Part shown: positions 1 to 12,562 of the stretch, piece by piece
Numbering within the stretch: position 1 is the stretch's first letter
Layout: every line of letters starts with the position of its first letter
From: Amaurobius ferox
Taxonomy: Eukaryota > Arthropoda > Arachnida > Araneae > Amaurobiidae
Direction: 5' to 3'
DNA: 64,000 nucleotides
NCBI GenBank assembly: GCA_951213105.1
Contig: OX578149.1
Span: 4,792,606 to 4,856,605, forward strand
Notes under the pieces: generated by a model
The model's database searches: none
Seen by the model: only the letters and a program-made list of their open reading frames with translations
What the model was told of the DNA's origin: nothing
Position numbers and translations under genes: made by a program

Positions 1-3000
1 CCGTAAAAGACATCTCTTTTTTGATCGGCAAATAGAAAATTTGAGTTTGCCGCACTCCTAAAAGAACAAATATTAAAGAATTGCAATTTCTCCTTTTCTT
101 ACAATAGTACTAAGTTTTTTCTATTTTTGAAGGATTGTAGCCTTCCTATTTTTTTTTCAAATAATTGACAAATTAAAATTCAGTCTTAAAAGAAAGCATT
201 TCACGCACATCGAAAATTTTTGGCGTGTGCCCCCCCCTCTAAAATTAACATATATTAAAATTGTCCATGTTATCGATTGACATACCCATGCACCCATAGT
301 TAAGTTTGCATCATCGCAAAGCTTTTCTGTCATTTTAAACGGTTTGGTGTGGAGCACACCCGCCCCACTCAAATCAATACTTTTGGAAATAAAAATGTAT
401 TTTTTTCGTGTTTTTTTTTATCCAACAATTGACAGGTGTACCGAATTGTCATCCAGGATTTTCCCAAGAATGACCGGACAGGCAGATTCCAGTGCTGCCA
501 ATTATATTGCAGGTAAAGTATGGACGTAAGTATGCGTATAAATGTTTTTGCATTGCAATTATTGACAAATATTGGACCGTTGTATAAATGGTTGATTTTA
601 TCTTGACTGAACTCGCTTAATATCATACATTTACTTTTATTTAATGTGTACGGATTTATTGCCAAACATCTAGCTTAAGTTTAAAAAAAAAATGCACATT
701 CTGTGGCACGATTTTAAATTCGATTCAACGTGCTGCTGAAGCATTTTTCCGACCAATCTATTGGTTTCACAAATAATTTGATGAAAACCATTGTCTTAAA
801 ACTGCCGACGTTTAGAAATTAAGATGATATTAAATTAATGAAAATAATCAGACTATCCCTTTCTAAACGTCTTGAGATAAAATAGTTTCTAATCAAGCTG
901 TTGATAATTGCGCATATATATATTCTAAAAAACCAACCATGCCGTTGCTTATCGCAGATAACATAAATCCAATGATACTTCAGTGATGAAAGCGTTTATA
1001 AATGATAGTTTATTATGCTAGTTTATTATGATAGTTTATAAATGAAATAGAAAGGATCGCCATCATTCTTGCAACGACCTAGTACTTTGTAAATTTCGTT
1101 CACCAACAAGTTTGTGTTCGGAGTCCTCTTACAGTTCAGTTTCCACTTTACATTTTCATGCTGTCAAGAGATTTTAGTCTTCTTTCGGCTGCTTGCCATG
1201 ACTCTCTATTCAAATTATGAATAATCTCAAAATGCTTACTGGTACGCATCTTCAGACAAAATGGATTTTGCAAATTATGTTGAGACATAGCAAGAAGGGA
1301 TTGGGAGGAGCAAGGAAAGACAGTTGTATTTGCAACGGTTCGGAATTTATTTTAAACCACAAATTTCAGTAAATTAGCTCTCACTTGAATAAGAGTTGAG
1401 CGAAAAAAAGAACCTAATCTAAGTTGAATAGTATGGGCCCTGAGCATTTCGTAATTTGCGAATAGAATTTCATTTATTATAAAATGAATAGAATTTTAAA
1501 GACTCTATGTTTATTTGAGATCTTTTGATGTGAATAACATCTAGGTTTAGGGTTTCTCTGGCGTAGACCGGAGCGTTACGAAAAATTTTGGAAGCTTATA
1601 CTCCAGAACTTGTTGGATAAAAATATGAATAATTTTTATTGTCAGAAATAGGGGTCCAGATTATGAATATATGAAAATAATTTTAAAATTTTAATATCTT
1701 GAACATTTTTTCGAAAAGCAGATTTATCTCTCAGAGCGAGTGTTTTTTTCATTTTCCTAACTTTCACTCTAAATATAAAAGATAGATAGATGTTATAAGA
1801 TGATAGAACTATAAAAGATAGATACAAATAGTAAAGAACAAAAAATGTGTACTAGAAAATTCAGTATTAAAGTCTGTATCTAGTGTTAAAAGAAGCTCTT
1901 GCAGTTTTCGAATCATAGTCTTGTGAGGTTGCAGTACGAAAATTTTAAGATTATAAAATTTCTAATGCTTGTACCTTAAATCTAAGTAATAGCTATAAAC
2001 AATAAGCAAGAATTTTTAGCTCTTTGAAAGCCTTTTAAGTGTTTATAATAAGATTTTGGATAGTTTTTTTTTCTTTGGATATTATAAAAGTTGTGTTTAT
2101 TTTACAAAATATTCTTCCCGCAAAAATATTGTCACTCCATGGGACAGAAGCTACTTCCGATTTTTTTCGCTTGAGAGTGAATAAGTTTCTAATTTTTCTT
2201 ATTTTCATTTTGAATAGGAGAATCTGAAAGTGGGTGTTAACGCATCTATAATTCTATAATCTTTTTGGAATCTATAATTTATTTGTGTTTATACACGTTT
2301 TTCAAGTTTTCCTTATCTATAATTGCACGTTAACACAATGAGTGAAAAATTTCCAGACTTGACAATGTTGTGATTTTGAAAAATTAAGCTAGTTGAATTG
2401 TTAAAGAATAATTGGGTAAATCAATAATGGTGGCTAATAATACTTTGGAACATTAGCTAGCTTGCTAGTAATGTAGCTTGCTAAAATCAGGAAAACTCAC
2501 TCTCAAAAGTAATTTCTTGTAAAAAGTTTCATTTTTTTTAACAATCTGTAGCGCTAAGAGTTGAAAATCTTCGTTTAATAGATTTTCCGTCTCAATTAGC
2601 TTCTGTCCGGTAGCTGTATATAACTATATGTATATATAGTTTAAGCTTTCTAGATCACCGGGACGGAAAGGGTGGTTTTGAAGGTTTAAAAAGACTAAAA
2701 TTATTTTAATCGCCCCCCCCCCTAGGGGGAATCGAAAATGCTGTTCAGTTAGTTTCTGTCCTGTAATCGATAATGAGTTTGCGAATATTTTGCCGTCTAG
2801 GCTACCTGAGAACTTCTGGCGGGTTTGGATCCGCAGAAACATGTTAGGCAATTTTTATAGCAATTTCTTTACAGACATGGCACGTCATCTCATTCTATTA
2901 AAAACAGAGTTGCATACACTTTCTTGATATCTTCGTTGAATAATTTCTTTTGTTTTTTAAAGGCTGTTTCAGATAGAGTCCCAGGTGCTTTTTCAGAATT

Positions 3001-6000
3001 CTACAGTATGGAATGCGGAGGAAAATACCTGGGTAAGTTAGCGCAGCTTTTATTTTGCTTAATTTGTTTGTTTCTCAATGGTAAATGATTTGCGATGATA
3101 TGTGAATAAGTGTAATGCCATGGACTTGAATCTTATTTTGAATCGAGCTCTCTATACTTACGTGGAGCATTTGAATGTCTTGTTTATCTTAAAAATTTCA
3201 ACTTTCTAAAGTATCCTAAAAACTATTTTTTTTGCTGGCGTGCTTTAGTTTTTTCACTTATTTTGTTACTTCGGATGTCTTACATAATAAATCAGTATAA
3301 AATCAAAGAATAAATCAAAGTACAAGATAAGTATAAATGTAGATTTTGAGAAAATGGTAAATACTAAAGCGAATTGCGACATCCATTTTCAAAAGAAAAA
3401 CATTTTATTTATTGAAATTGAAATAGACGTGGTCTTTTCAATAAAAGTATGATAGATAAATGAACTTCTAGATGCTCCGTAATACCTAAACAGATGTTGT
3501 TATAGTATATCCACCGATTATAAATTTAATAGTCGAAGTAGATTGTTTGACACGCAATGAATTTATTCTTTCATTTATAGTTTCTGTTGGAACTTGCTCA
3601 AATTTAAGACAAAAGCTTTGAGTTCTTCTGTGATAAATGCTGATGTAAATGTATACGATTATAGTTTTCAAAATGAAAACTCAACTTTAACGAGGCTTAT
3701 ATAATACTAACGATGTCTAGGTTCTCTATAAGCACCCTCTATTTAAATGCCACTCTGTTTCCAAATCGCCGCTAAGTGTGAAATCTTCAGCTTAAGCGGA
3801 AAGGGCACCGCTTCACAAACGTTGATAGCTAAGACAAATAAAAAACGATCCGCCGAAATGATTTCTCCTTATGCAGCCATGGCTTAAATCCTGTTGTTGG
3901 GTGGGCATATGCATTCGGCAGGTCGAAAAATGTATAGAACTGCCTTGCGGAGCATCGAAAATCTTACAGGTCAATTAAGACAATGGCAAAAAATAAGTTA
4001 CTTAAGTACAAAAATGTTAGAATGTAAATATATGCAATCAACTGTTTTGTAAACTATAGAATTGTGCGTAAGAATTACATAACCTAAAATATGCAAATAA
4101 TGATGTATTTAAAAAAATAAATATGAAAGAATTGTTTTACAGATGTGGTTCAAACGTCATTGGCACCATCTGAATACCATCTATCTATAACTCGTCATAA
4201 ATATACACTCGTCTAACACATAAGGAAATTTCGAATTTCTGTATGTATTAGACGAGTTGGTTTATTGCGTTACACACACAGGGACATATGCAAAACGTGA
4301 ACTTGTTAGCTTACTATTTGGGCTGCTGCGATTGGAATTCGTAGCAGTGAACATCATACAATAACCATTATTATCTTAGCGAGGTTTTTGTACGTCAGCT
4401 GAGGATGCTGAGCACGAAACAGCGAGCTGCACATTGTGAGCTGTAGCGACCCATTTTCCCAGCGTTCTTAGAAGATATTTTTCTTTCACCTTGTAGAATG
4501 TTTACCCATATTTATAAACGAACTTCTCTAGATTTGAAGAGTATAATTGTATGAAAAAAAAACACTTTGTTTCCAAAAGTAAATATACTGTGATGCATTT
4601 TAAATGAATCTTAATTTTTCTTTCAGAAGGTTTCGACGCTGCTCCATAGAATATAGTCTAGGGATTGCTGCAATACATGCCTACAGGATAACGGATTATC
4701 GGGTAAAAATTTTAAAATCTCTAACAAAACGCTGTGGTAAGCGGCGTTACAATAAGCTCTTGGCAGAAGGCAAGGATTCGGTGAGTCGCAACGGAGGGGA
4801 TTTTGGATCGCAACTTTGAGATCAATAGCGCAAGGGCGGTTCCCGGTCTAATTTCCAAAACTTTTCTCAAACGAGAGAATTTATAAATTATAAATTAAAA
4901 GTAGAACTGGAAATAAGTTTTTTTTATTTATATTTATTCTTTTCTAAGTTCAAATGTATAAACGAGAAACAAATTAAATTGCTTCCTTTTGGGCCGCCCC
5001 TGCATGGATGAATGACGCCTGTCCTTGGCAAAGGAGATTATCATTAATGATGTCGGTAGTCTGATGTGTCAAGAAAGACAAGACTGCTACTGGTCTCGAA
5101 GTTCCGCGTGGCTTAAAGGCAATTCCAGGTCCTTTCCGTTCATTTTGTTGTTATCATTATTGAATGTATATGTATGTTTCTTTATTTCAGAATTAAATAT
5201 ATTACAAAGTTGACAGCATCAGCAAAACTTGAATATTGTTGAAATTATGAGTGTGCAAATAATCATTGAGGGTGCAAATAAAGCTTTGGGTTTTCAAATT
5301 CCCCCAAGCACCCCCAAATCTTGATATTGCATTGTTAAACAAAGATTGCTTGTATAAGATATGCCATTTATAAGAATTAATTTCATAATTATTTTCTGGA
5401 TTTATTAGTAAATTATAACGGTGCTTGGAAAGAAAAATAATTTATTTTCTCAAATGTATAATTTGTGTATTATTGTTTTGTTTATTTTAAACAAAGCACT
5501 ATGGTAATGTGCTGCAGACGAGTCAAAGAAGCGGAACCATCGAAGGAGAGTGAAGGGAACCCACTCCTGGTAATTTATAGAGTTGTATGTTCATGTTTTC
5601 AGGTGTTCTACTACACTAGGTAATTGCAATTAGGTTAGCGGCTTTCACACCACACACGTAGGAACATTGAGGTACACACGCAAACCCAAATCCATTCACT
5701 TTATAAATTGCTTGCGAATTTGATTTTTTGTTAAAATTCAAATGTAGGTTTCTGGTTCTTCTCTTCTTCTTTCGGTTAAATTTTCTTATGTGTCTTAAAT
5801 TTCACTAAATGTCTTTTATTTCAGGTAATATTTCATAAATTATACAACCATTTGCAGGTAGGTTTGTGTATTAACGTATATTTTGTTTTCAGGAAATGTA
5901 TCCTTTATGTATGTGGTATCATTTGCCACACATGACTTTTGTTTTACTCGCTATGAAGTACGATCTCTAAATTTCCCCTAAAATCGTCTGCCCCCTAAAA

Positions 6001-9000
6001 CTAACTCCCCCAATATTTTTTAAATCTTATTTTGTTTCGAACATTTCTATTGTGAAGTGTCGCCACTACACATTTGTATGTAACTCATCTTACACGTGAC
6101 TCACTATTTTTTCACAGTAAATCATGGACAAATGAGACAAGCCTGGTACAAATCTCGGAATTTCATTCCACATGATATACCTTACATTTGTATTAGACTA
6201 GTCTTATACATAAAACTTTGTCTCGAGAAAATAGTCATTTGAGGATTGCAGTGTACAAATATGTAGTGGGACCCTCTTTCGTATCGTACCTGTTGTTTGT
6301 AATGAATGTCTTATTAATCTGGTTCATTTCTGATTTTAGGGTGAAGTTGGGGATTTTTTTAAACTAATCGTGAGTATCTGATAGCGTAGGCATATGGAAT
6401 TAAGGTATTTGTCGCATCGCAAAAAAGTACAGGCGAAAGTGATAAAGGAATTTTTTTATATTATGAAACGCTTTTGTAAAGGCTGTGAACAGCATCGCTG
6501 ACTAGAATTCCCTTAAGAGTTAGTTGCTCAGTAGTAAATAATCGCAACTTTTTTGCTTTAGTGCGTTTGACACTCTCAAAAACTGAGTTGCAATAAGTCT
6601 GGAACATGTTCAGCGGTCCTGTATGCTGTACGAGAGACAAGATTCTGTTTTGTATTCCGTTGAACTTGAGCTGTGCTCTTTAAGTATGTCCTCTCTATTT
6701 TCTGGTGGGAAAAATGTATATTTGTTATACTGGATTGGTATATATTATATTGGTATATATATTGGTCTGGATTGGTTCTTAAAGGAATGGGCCATTCTCT
6801 TGAGTAGGAATCGATTCCTTCTGCTTAATTGAATTGAATTTATTTTGATTCAATTCGATTCGCTGCCATTTCGGGTTGGAGTGCCGACTCTGAACTATCT
6901 TGAACAGTGTTGCCAGATTTACCAGTGAAAATACCTTGTACAAAATATAACCGTGTACATCATAATATTTCACATTTTCTTGTTTAATTCATTTTTCACG
7001 AAAGATAATTAATATTTTCTAAATCTTCAGAAAATCAGAATGTACAAATTTTAATTTTCCTATAGGAATTTCTTGAATCTGGCGGCATTGGGCTAGAGTA
7101 TTTCGTTATAAATGTCAAGAATAGGGAGCGTGGCTCGAAGTGTAGAATCCCGCAAAGAGCTTTCCCTGTATAATAAACTGGATCACAATTTAAAATGTAC
7201 GTCATGACAAAGGTACGTATTCTTACATAAATTTATTGGCACTACATTTCCAGTTGTGATCCAGTTCATTATGGATTGTGCTCAATATCATGTTCATTAA
7301 CTTCTCATGGACTTCTCTGCACCTCATGAGAATTCAATAATTTTAAATTCTGATAAATTTCAAATTTAACATTCCATGTAAAATTAATTTTACAGTGACC
7401 TTGTTAAATGGAAATGCTTGTCTATAAAGTAAATATAACATATCATGAAACAAATTAGGAACTTGCCAATCTGAGTAAAAAATTAGCCGTTTTAAGGATA
7501 AAAAGACGTAGCAGCTACACCAACAACAGCAAGATAGGCTCATTTATCTTTAGGGTGTAGTTATTTTGATGATTTATCCTGAAGGATGATGATTTTTGTA
7601 CTATATGTAATGTCATTATTAATTTGTTTTATGCTGCGTTCTACAGAGACTTCATGTTTTAGCCGTTTTTGTTGCAGTTTGAGTGATTTCCCGAAAGTTT
7701 TATAAATGTTTTTAATACTCTTGCTTGCCTAAGGCAAGTGATTAGAACATTGACATCTAACTGCCAGTCAAATCCAGAGCGATAGTTTTCGGAGAGACTG
7801 TATTGACAGTCTCTTCTTTCCAAGTGCTCCGCACAGACGACGCCCCCTTTGCATGGTGATATTTGGTCCTTGTTTTCCTACATTTCTATAAACGTTTTAT
7901 AGGGATAACTGCTCCCGTGTCAGAATAATCAAACGATAAATACTAAAATATTTCGGCAGGTTTATCTATTTCGACCTTTAGCGAGCTGCGCTCGAATTAG
8001 TCATTTTCTCGATTGGACAGTTTCCAGAGAGATATCCTTGGGCAATGGGATTCTATTGCCATGTCCTCTGTCAAACTAGACTATAGTTATATCTTAAGCT
8101 GAAGACAATGCTGTGCTTTAGATGTGGATTCCTCATGAAGCATCTTATAGTACGAGTGCTTCACGTTACATCAGTAACAGACTATAAAACAAAATTACTT
8201 GAAATTTTCAAGTGAACGTGTTCAGAAAAGGAACCAAATGAATGACAAAAGGGCTGATGCTATCCAGACAATGTCTGGAGGAAGTGCCTCAAGCACAGAC
8301 ACGAAAGTTTTTGTGTGCTGTTTGGAAAAACTTGCGAACTCTTGCACACTATTGTCCTGGCAACCTGTCTATATACTGTAGCCCGAAATAAAATGTATCC
8401 TGCTTTGTTTTCAATGTGTCTATGGACTCTGAGTGTTATGTAGTTTTGGAATGCTTGTTATTATTGATTATACGACCAGAAATTATTTTCAAAAATTTTT
8501 AATTGTTTTGTACTTTTAACATCTGTTTAGTTATTTGATCGGTTGTATATGGACCATTTACAATTGTATTGTATGGGTCATTTTGTATTTCAGGATTTAT
8601 GAAATTGTAAAGGTTGGGCATCCGCTTAAGCTTTAGTTTCTCCATAAGTGTTGTTAATTCAATAGGTTATACTAAAGCAGAATGTCCAAAGTTAATAAAA
8701 TTCATCACTATTAAATAACTGTTAGATTGCAGCCCATTGTGCTATTATATTAATTACTAACTTACTAATTACTATATTAATTACTAACTATTTGAAAACA
8801 TATATTTGCTTTGAATTTTTTTTCGATTTCGATTTTCGAAGCAATTTCATACTTCCGAAGTGGGTGCCCATCCTAATCCTGAATACAAAGTTATTGTAAC
8901 GAACCTAATGTTTGACTTTGTTAATGTCTGAAATGACGGCAACATTCTTTTTATAAAATGTATTATGTTAAAGCTAATGTTCGAGGTAGGTGGTGTTTTC

Positions 9001-10780
9001 CCACAATTTTTAGATAATGGGGCATCGCGTCTCCCTCTACTTTTGTTTCAGTTTGAGTGAGACGTTTCCTATTATATCTTGCACATATTTTAAAAATATT
9101 TCTATGTGCAAAATAATGTTGCCAAATTTTCTGTCAATTTCACGAAAAATAACGAAATTTTTTTTTGTTTCAATATATTTGAAATAAAAATCCATGTTTA
9201 AACTGAGCGAACCTTTCCGTAAAGGTGGACTACATCGCTGAGACTCGTCCGCGAACAATGTGTTTCATATGAGTGATCCACATGAGCATTTTATTCAGCT
9301 CCATGAGGCCTCTTGCAGTAAATTTTCACGATTGCAATGGCCAATAGCACTCCCAGGATGTAACAGACTTCCATTTTATATGGCTGCTGCACAAGATTCT
9401 TTTCCACATGGACAGGTTCTGTCAGTCTCTGATTTTTTTTGCTTTGAATCCCCCCTAACCCCCCCAAATCATATTTCATCTTGAAACCGTTTTATGATGC
9501 AGTTTTTCTGAAGAGCTTTTGCTAAAAAAAAGCCTACTTTAACATTTACTTAATAAAGTCCATATTCTCCAAATATTTATGTTGGAATCAGGAACTAAAT
9601 TGGTGGAGTGGAAAATATTTGTAGTTCTCATCGTGAGTTGGTACCATTAACGTACCTCGAGTAGGATTGTCTTTCTCGATTTCGAATTTTAAAACATTCG
9701 TGAACATTTCTTAACATTTGTGACTTTGAAATGCAGCAAAAGTTAGCAGTTAACAGAATGTATTTTCTTTTCTTCCGCATTTCTCTTTGAATTCAATTTA
9801 TTCTCCCATTCTGTTTTATTCTATGGCTTAAAAGTTCATATGCAGTCACTTTCTTATTTTTATTTAATCTTAATGTATAATTAGTTAACCAATGGTCGAA
9901 TCGTTGGACCGCCAATGAATGAATGAAGATAAATCAAAGTTGTGGGTCCTGTCTCCGTTTGGTCTGCATGTTGCTTGAGCGGGAATTTTCTAGAGCTATG
10001 CATACTTCTTTGTAAACTCCTGCGTGTAAGCCAATCCTCTAGGCTGCAAGTGCCATCTGATATCCTCGCGATTCTAAATGCTTCAAATTTTCAAATAGTT
10101 AGTCTCTTTTATAGTCTTTGGTTTTTGTCTATTAAATTTTTTTTATTCCAGATGGTGCCAAATAGACCCCTATAAAAATACGAATTTCCTCGAAAATGTA
10201 ATATTGGACTTTTGATAAAGCTGAATTTGTATGTTGATTTGATTTAAAACAGACCGTTTCTAAAATGAATCCGAAATTGAACTTGGAATCAGATTATCTT
10301 GCTAGACATCTTGATTTTTGAGAGCATATAGTCGTGTCTGATCTTTGAACTTTTTTTTAGGCGACGAAAATTATGCGGATTTGTTTCCTATCAAAATATG
10401 CGAGAAAAAAAATGCATTAAATTTAGTTACTGTGGGGATTTTGACTGAATGGAATGCTACTCGAAAAGTGATTTTAGGCTAGAATTATTTAAAGTTATGT
10501 TTTTTTTGAAACTAAGAGTGTTTCACGGCATCTTAGTTTGCAAAATTTATACAAGCGCTTTTTCTTCTGTCTGACTGGTTTGAGATTTTGCTTAATCTTA
10601 CGGTCGAACGGTTTGGGTAGAAAGAAAATCGTATCAATTTGATAAACAAGATCGTTTTATCAAACGTTTTGTATTTAGAACCTTGGTGTGGAACACCCTC
10701 GTCAAATATAAAATTTAGATTAATTATGTTTATTTTGTGAATCTTACAGAATTGTTAACGTAAATTCGAATTTCTCTCTG
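1..10780. repeat. Large tandem duplication, copy 1
   Basis: The start of the window reappears at 10,781 and again at 22,460, with long near-identical stretches showing a few differences per 60 bases. The left boundary lies outside the window. No gene was recognised. Its first several hundred bases look like a worn copy of the Helentron-like internal repeat. Two short segments that could pass as exons were examined and rejected. Confidence 0.95.
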
Positions 10781-12562
10781 CCGTAAAAGACATCTCTTTT
10801 TTGATCGGCAAATAGAAAATTTTAGTTTGCCGCACTCCTAAAAGAACAAATATTAAAGAATTGCAATTTCTCCTTTTCTTACAATAGTACTAAATTTTTT
10901 CTATTTTCGAAGGATTCTAGCCTTCCTATTTTTTTTCAAATAATTGACAAATTAAAATTCAGTCTTAAAAGAAAGAATTTCACGCACATCGAAAATTTTT
11001 GGCTTGTGCCCCCCCCCTCTAAAATTAACATATACTAAAATTGTCCATGTTATCGATTGATATACCCATGCACCCATAGTTAAGTTTGTATCATCGCAAA
11101 GTTTTTCTGTCATTTTAAGCGGTTTGGTGTAGAGCACACCCGTCCCACTCAAATCAATTCTTTTGGAAATAAAAATGTATTTTTTTTCGTGTTTTTTTTC
11201 ATCCAACAATTGACAGGTGTACCGAATTGTCATCCAGGATTTTCCCAAGAATGACCGGACAGGCAGATTCCAGTGCTGCCAATTATATTGCAGGTAAAGT
11301 ATGGACGTAAGTATGCGTATAAATGTTTTTGCATTGCAATTATTGACAAATATTGGACCGTCGTATAAATGACTGATTTTATCTTGACTGAACTCGCTTA
11401 ATATCATGCATTTATTTTTATTTAATGCGTACGGATTTATTGCCAAACATCTATCTTAAGTTTTAAAAATGAAATGCATATTCTGTGGCACGATTTTAAT
11501 TCGATTCAACGTGCTGCTGAAGCATTTTTCCGACCAATCTATTGGTTTCACAAATAATTTAATGAAAACCATTGCCTTAAAACTGAGGACGTTTTAGAAA
11601 AATTGAGATGATATTAAATTAATGAAACTAATCGGACTATCCCTTTCTAAACGTCTTGAGATAAAATAGTTTCTAATCAAGCTGTTGATAATTGCGCATA
11701 TATATATTCTAAAAAACCAACCTTGCCGTTGTTTATCGCAGATAACATAAATCTAATGATACTTCAATGATGAATGCGTTTATAAATGATCATTTATTAT
11801 GTTAGTTTATTATGATAGTTTATAAATGAAATGGAAAGGATCGCCATCATTCTTGCAACGACCTAGTACTTTGTAAATTTCGTTCACCAACAAGTTTGTG
11901 TTCGGAGTCCTCTTACAGTTCAGTTTCCACTTTAAAATCTCTTGACAGCATGAAAATGTAGTCTTCTTTCGGCTGCTTGCCATGACTCTCTATTCAAATT
12001 ATGAATAATCTCAAAATGCTTACTGGTACGCATCTTCAAACAAAATGGACTTTCCAAATTATGTTAGACATAGCAAGAAGGGATTGGGAGGAGCAAGAAA
12101 AGACAGTTGTATTTGCAACGGTTCGGAATTTGTTTTAAACCACAGATTTCAGTAAATTAGCTAGCTCTCACTTGAATAAGAGTTGAGCGAAAAAAAGAAC
12201 CTAAACTAAGTTGAATAGTATGGGCCCTGAGCATTTCGTAATTTGCGAATAGAATTTCATTTATTATAAAATGAGTAGAATTTTCAAAGACTCTTTGTTT
12301 ATTTGAGATCTTTTGATGTGAATAACATCTAGGTTCAGGGTTTCTCTGGCGGAAAACGGAGCGTTACGAAAAATTTTGGAAGCTTATTCATATTTTTGTC
12401 CAATATGTTCTGGAGTATAATTTTTATTGTCAGAAATAGGGGTCCAGATTATGAATATATGAAAATAATTTTAAAATTTCAGTATCTTAAACTTTTTTTC
12501 GAAAAGCAGATTTATCTCTCAGAGCGAGCTTTTTTTCATTTTCCTAAATTTCACTCCAAATA

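Noticed and set aside
436..512. A 77-nt candidate exon with acceptor and donor conserved in all three duplication copies (also 11,217-11,293 and 22,863-22,939), whose single difference is synonymous in one frame and whose peptide faintly recalls an immunoglobulin-fold strand.
   Set aside because: The start (TATCCAACAATTGACAGGTG TACCGAATTG) aligns with the terminal block of the Helentron-like repeat (GACCGAGCCGTGTACCAAATTG), so it is most likely old transposon sequence. No partner exons were found.
2973..3032. A 60-nt splice-bounded open segment, also open in copy 2 at 15,173-15,232.
   Set aside because: Most differences between the copies change amino acids, the copy 3 counterpart near 27,150 is broken, and no family resemblance was seen.
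4604..4819. Open frame with an acceptor just upstream (TTTCTTTCAG).
   Set aside because: The copy 2 counterpart has a 10-bp insertion that changes the frame, arguing against coding.
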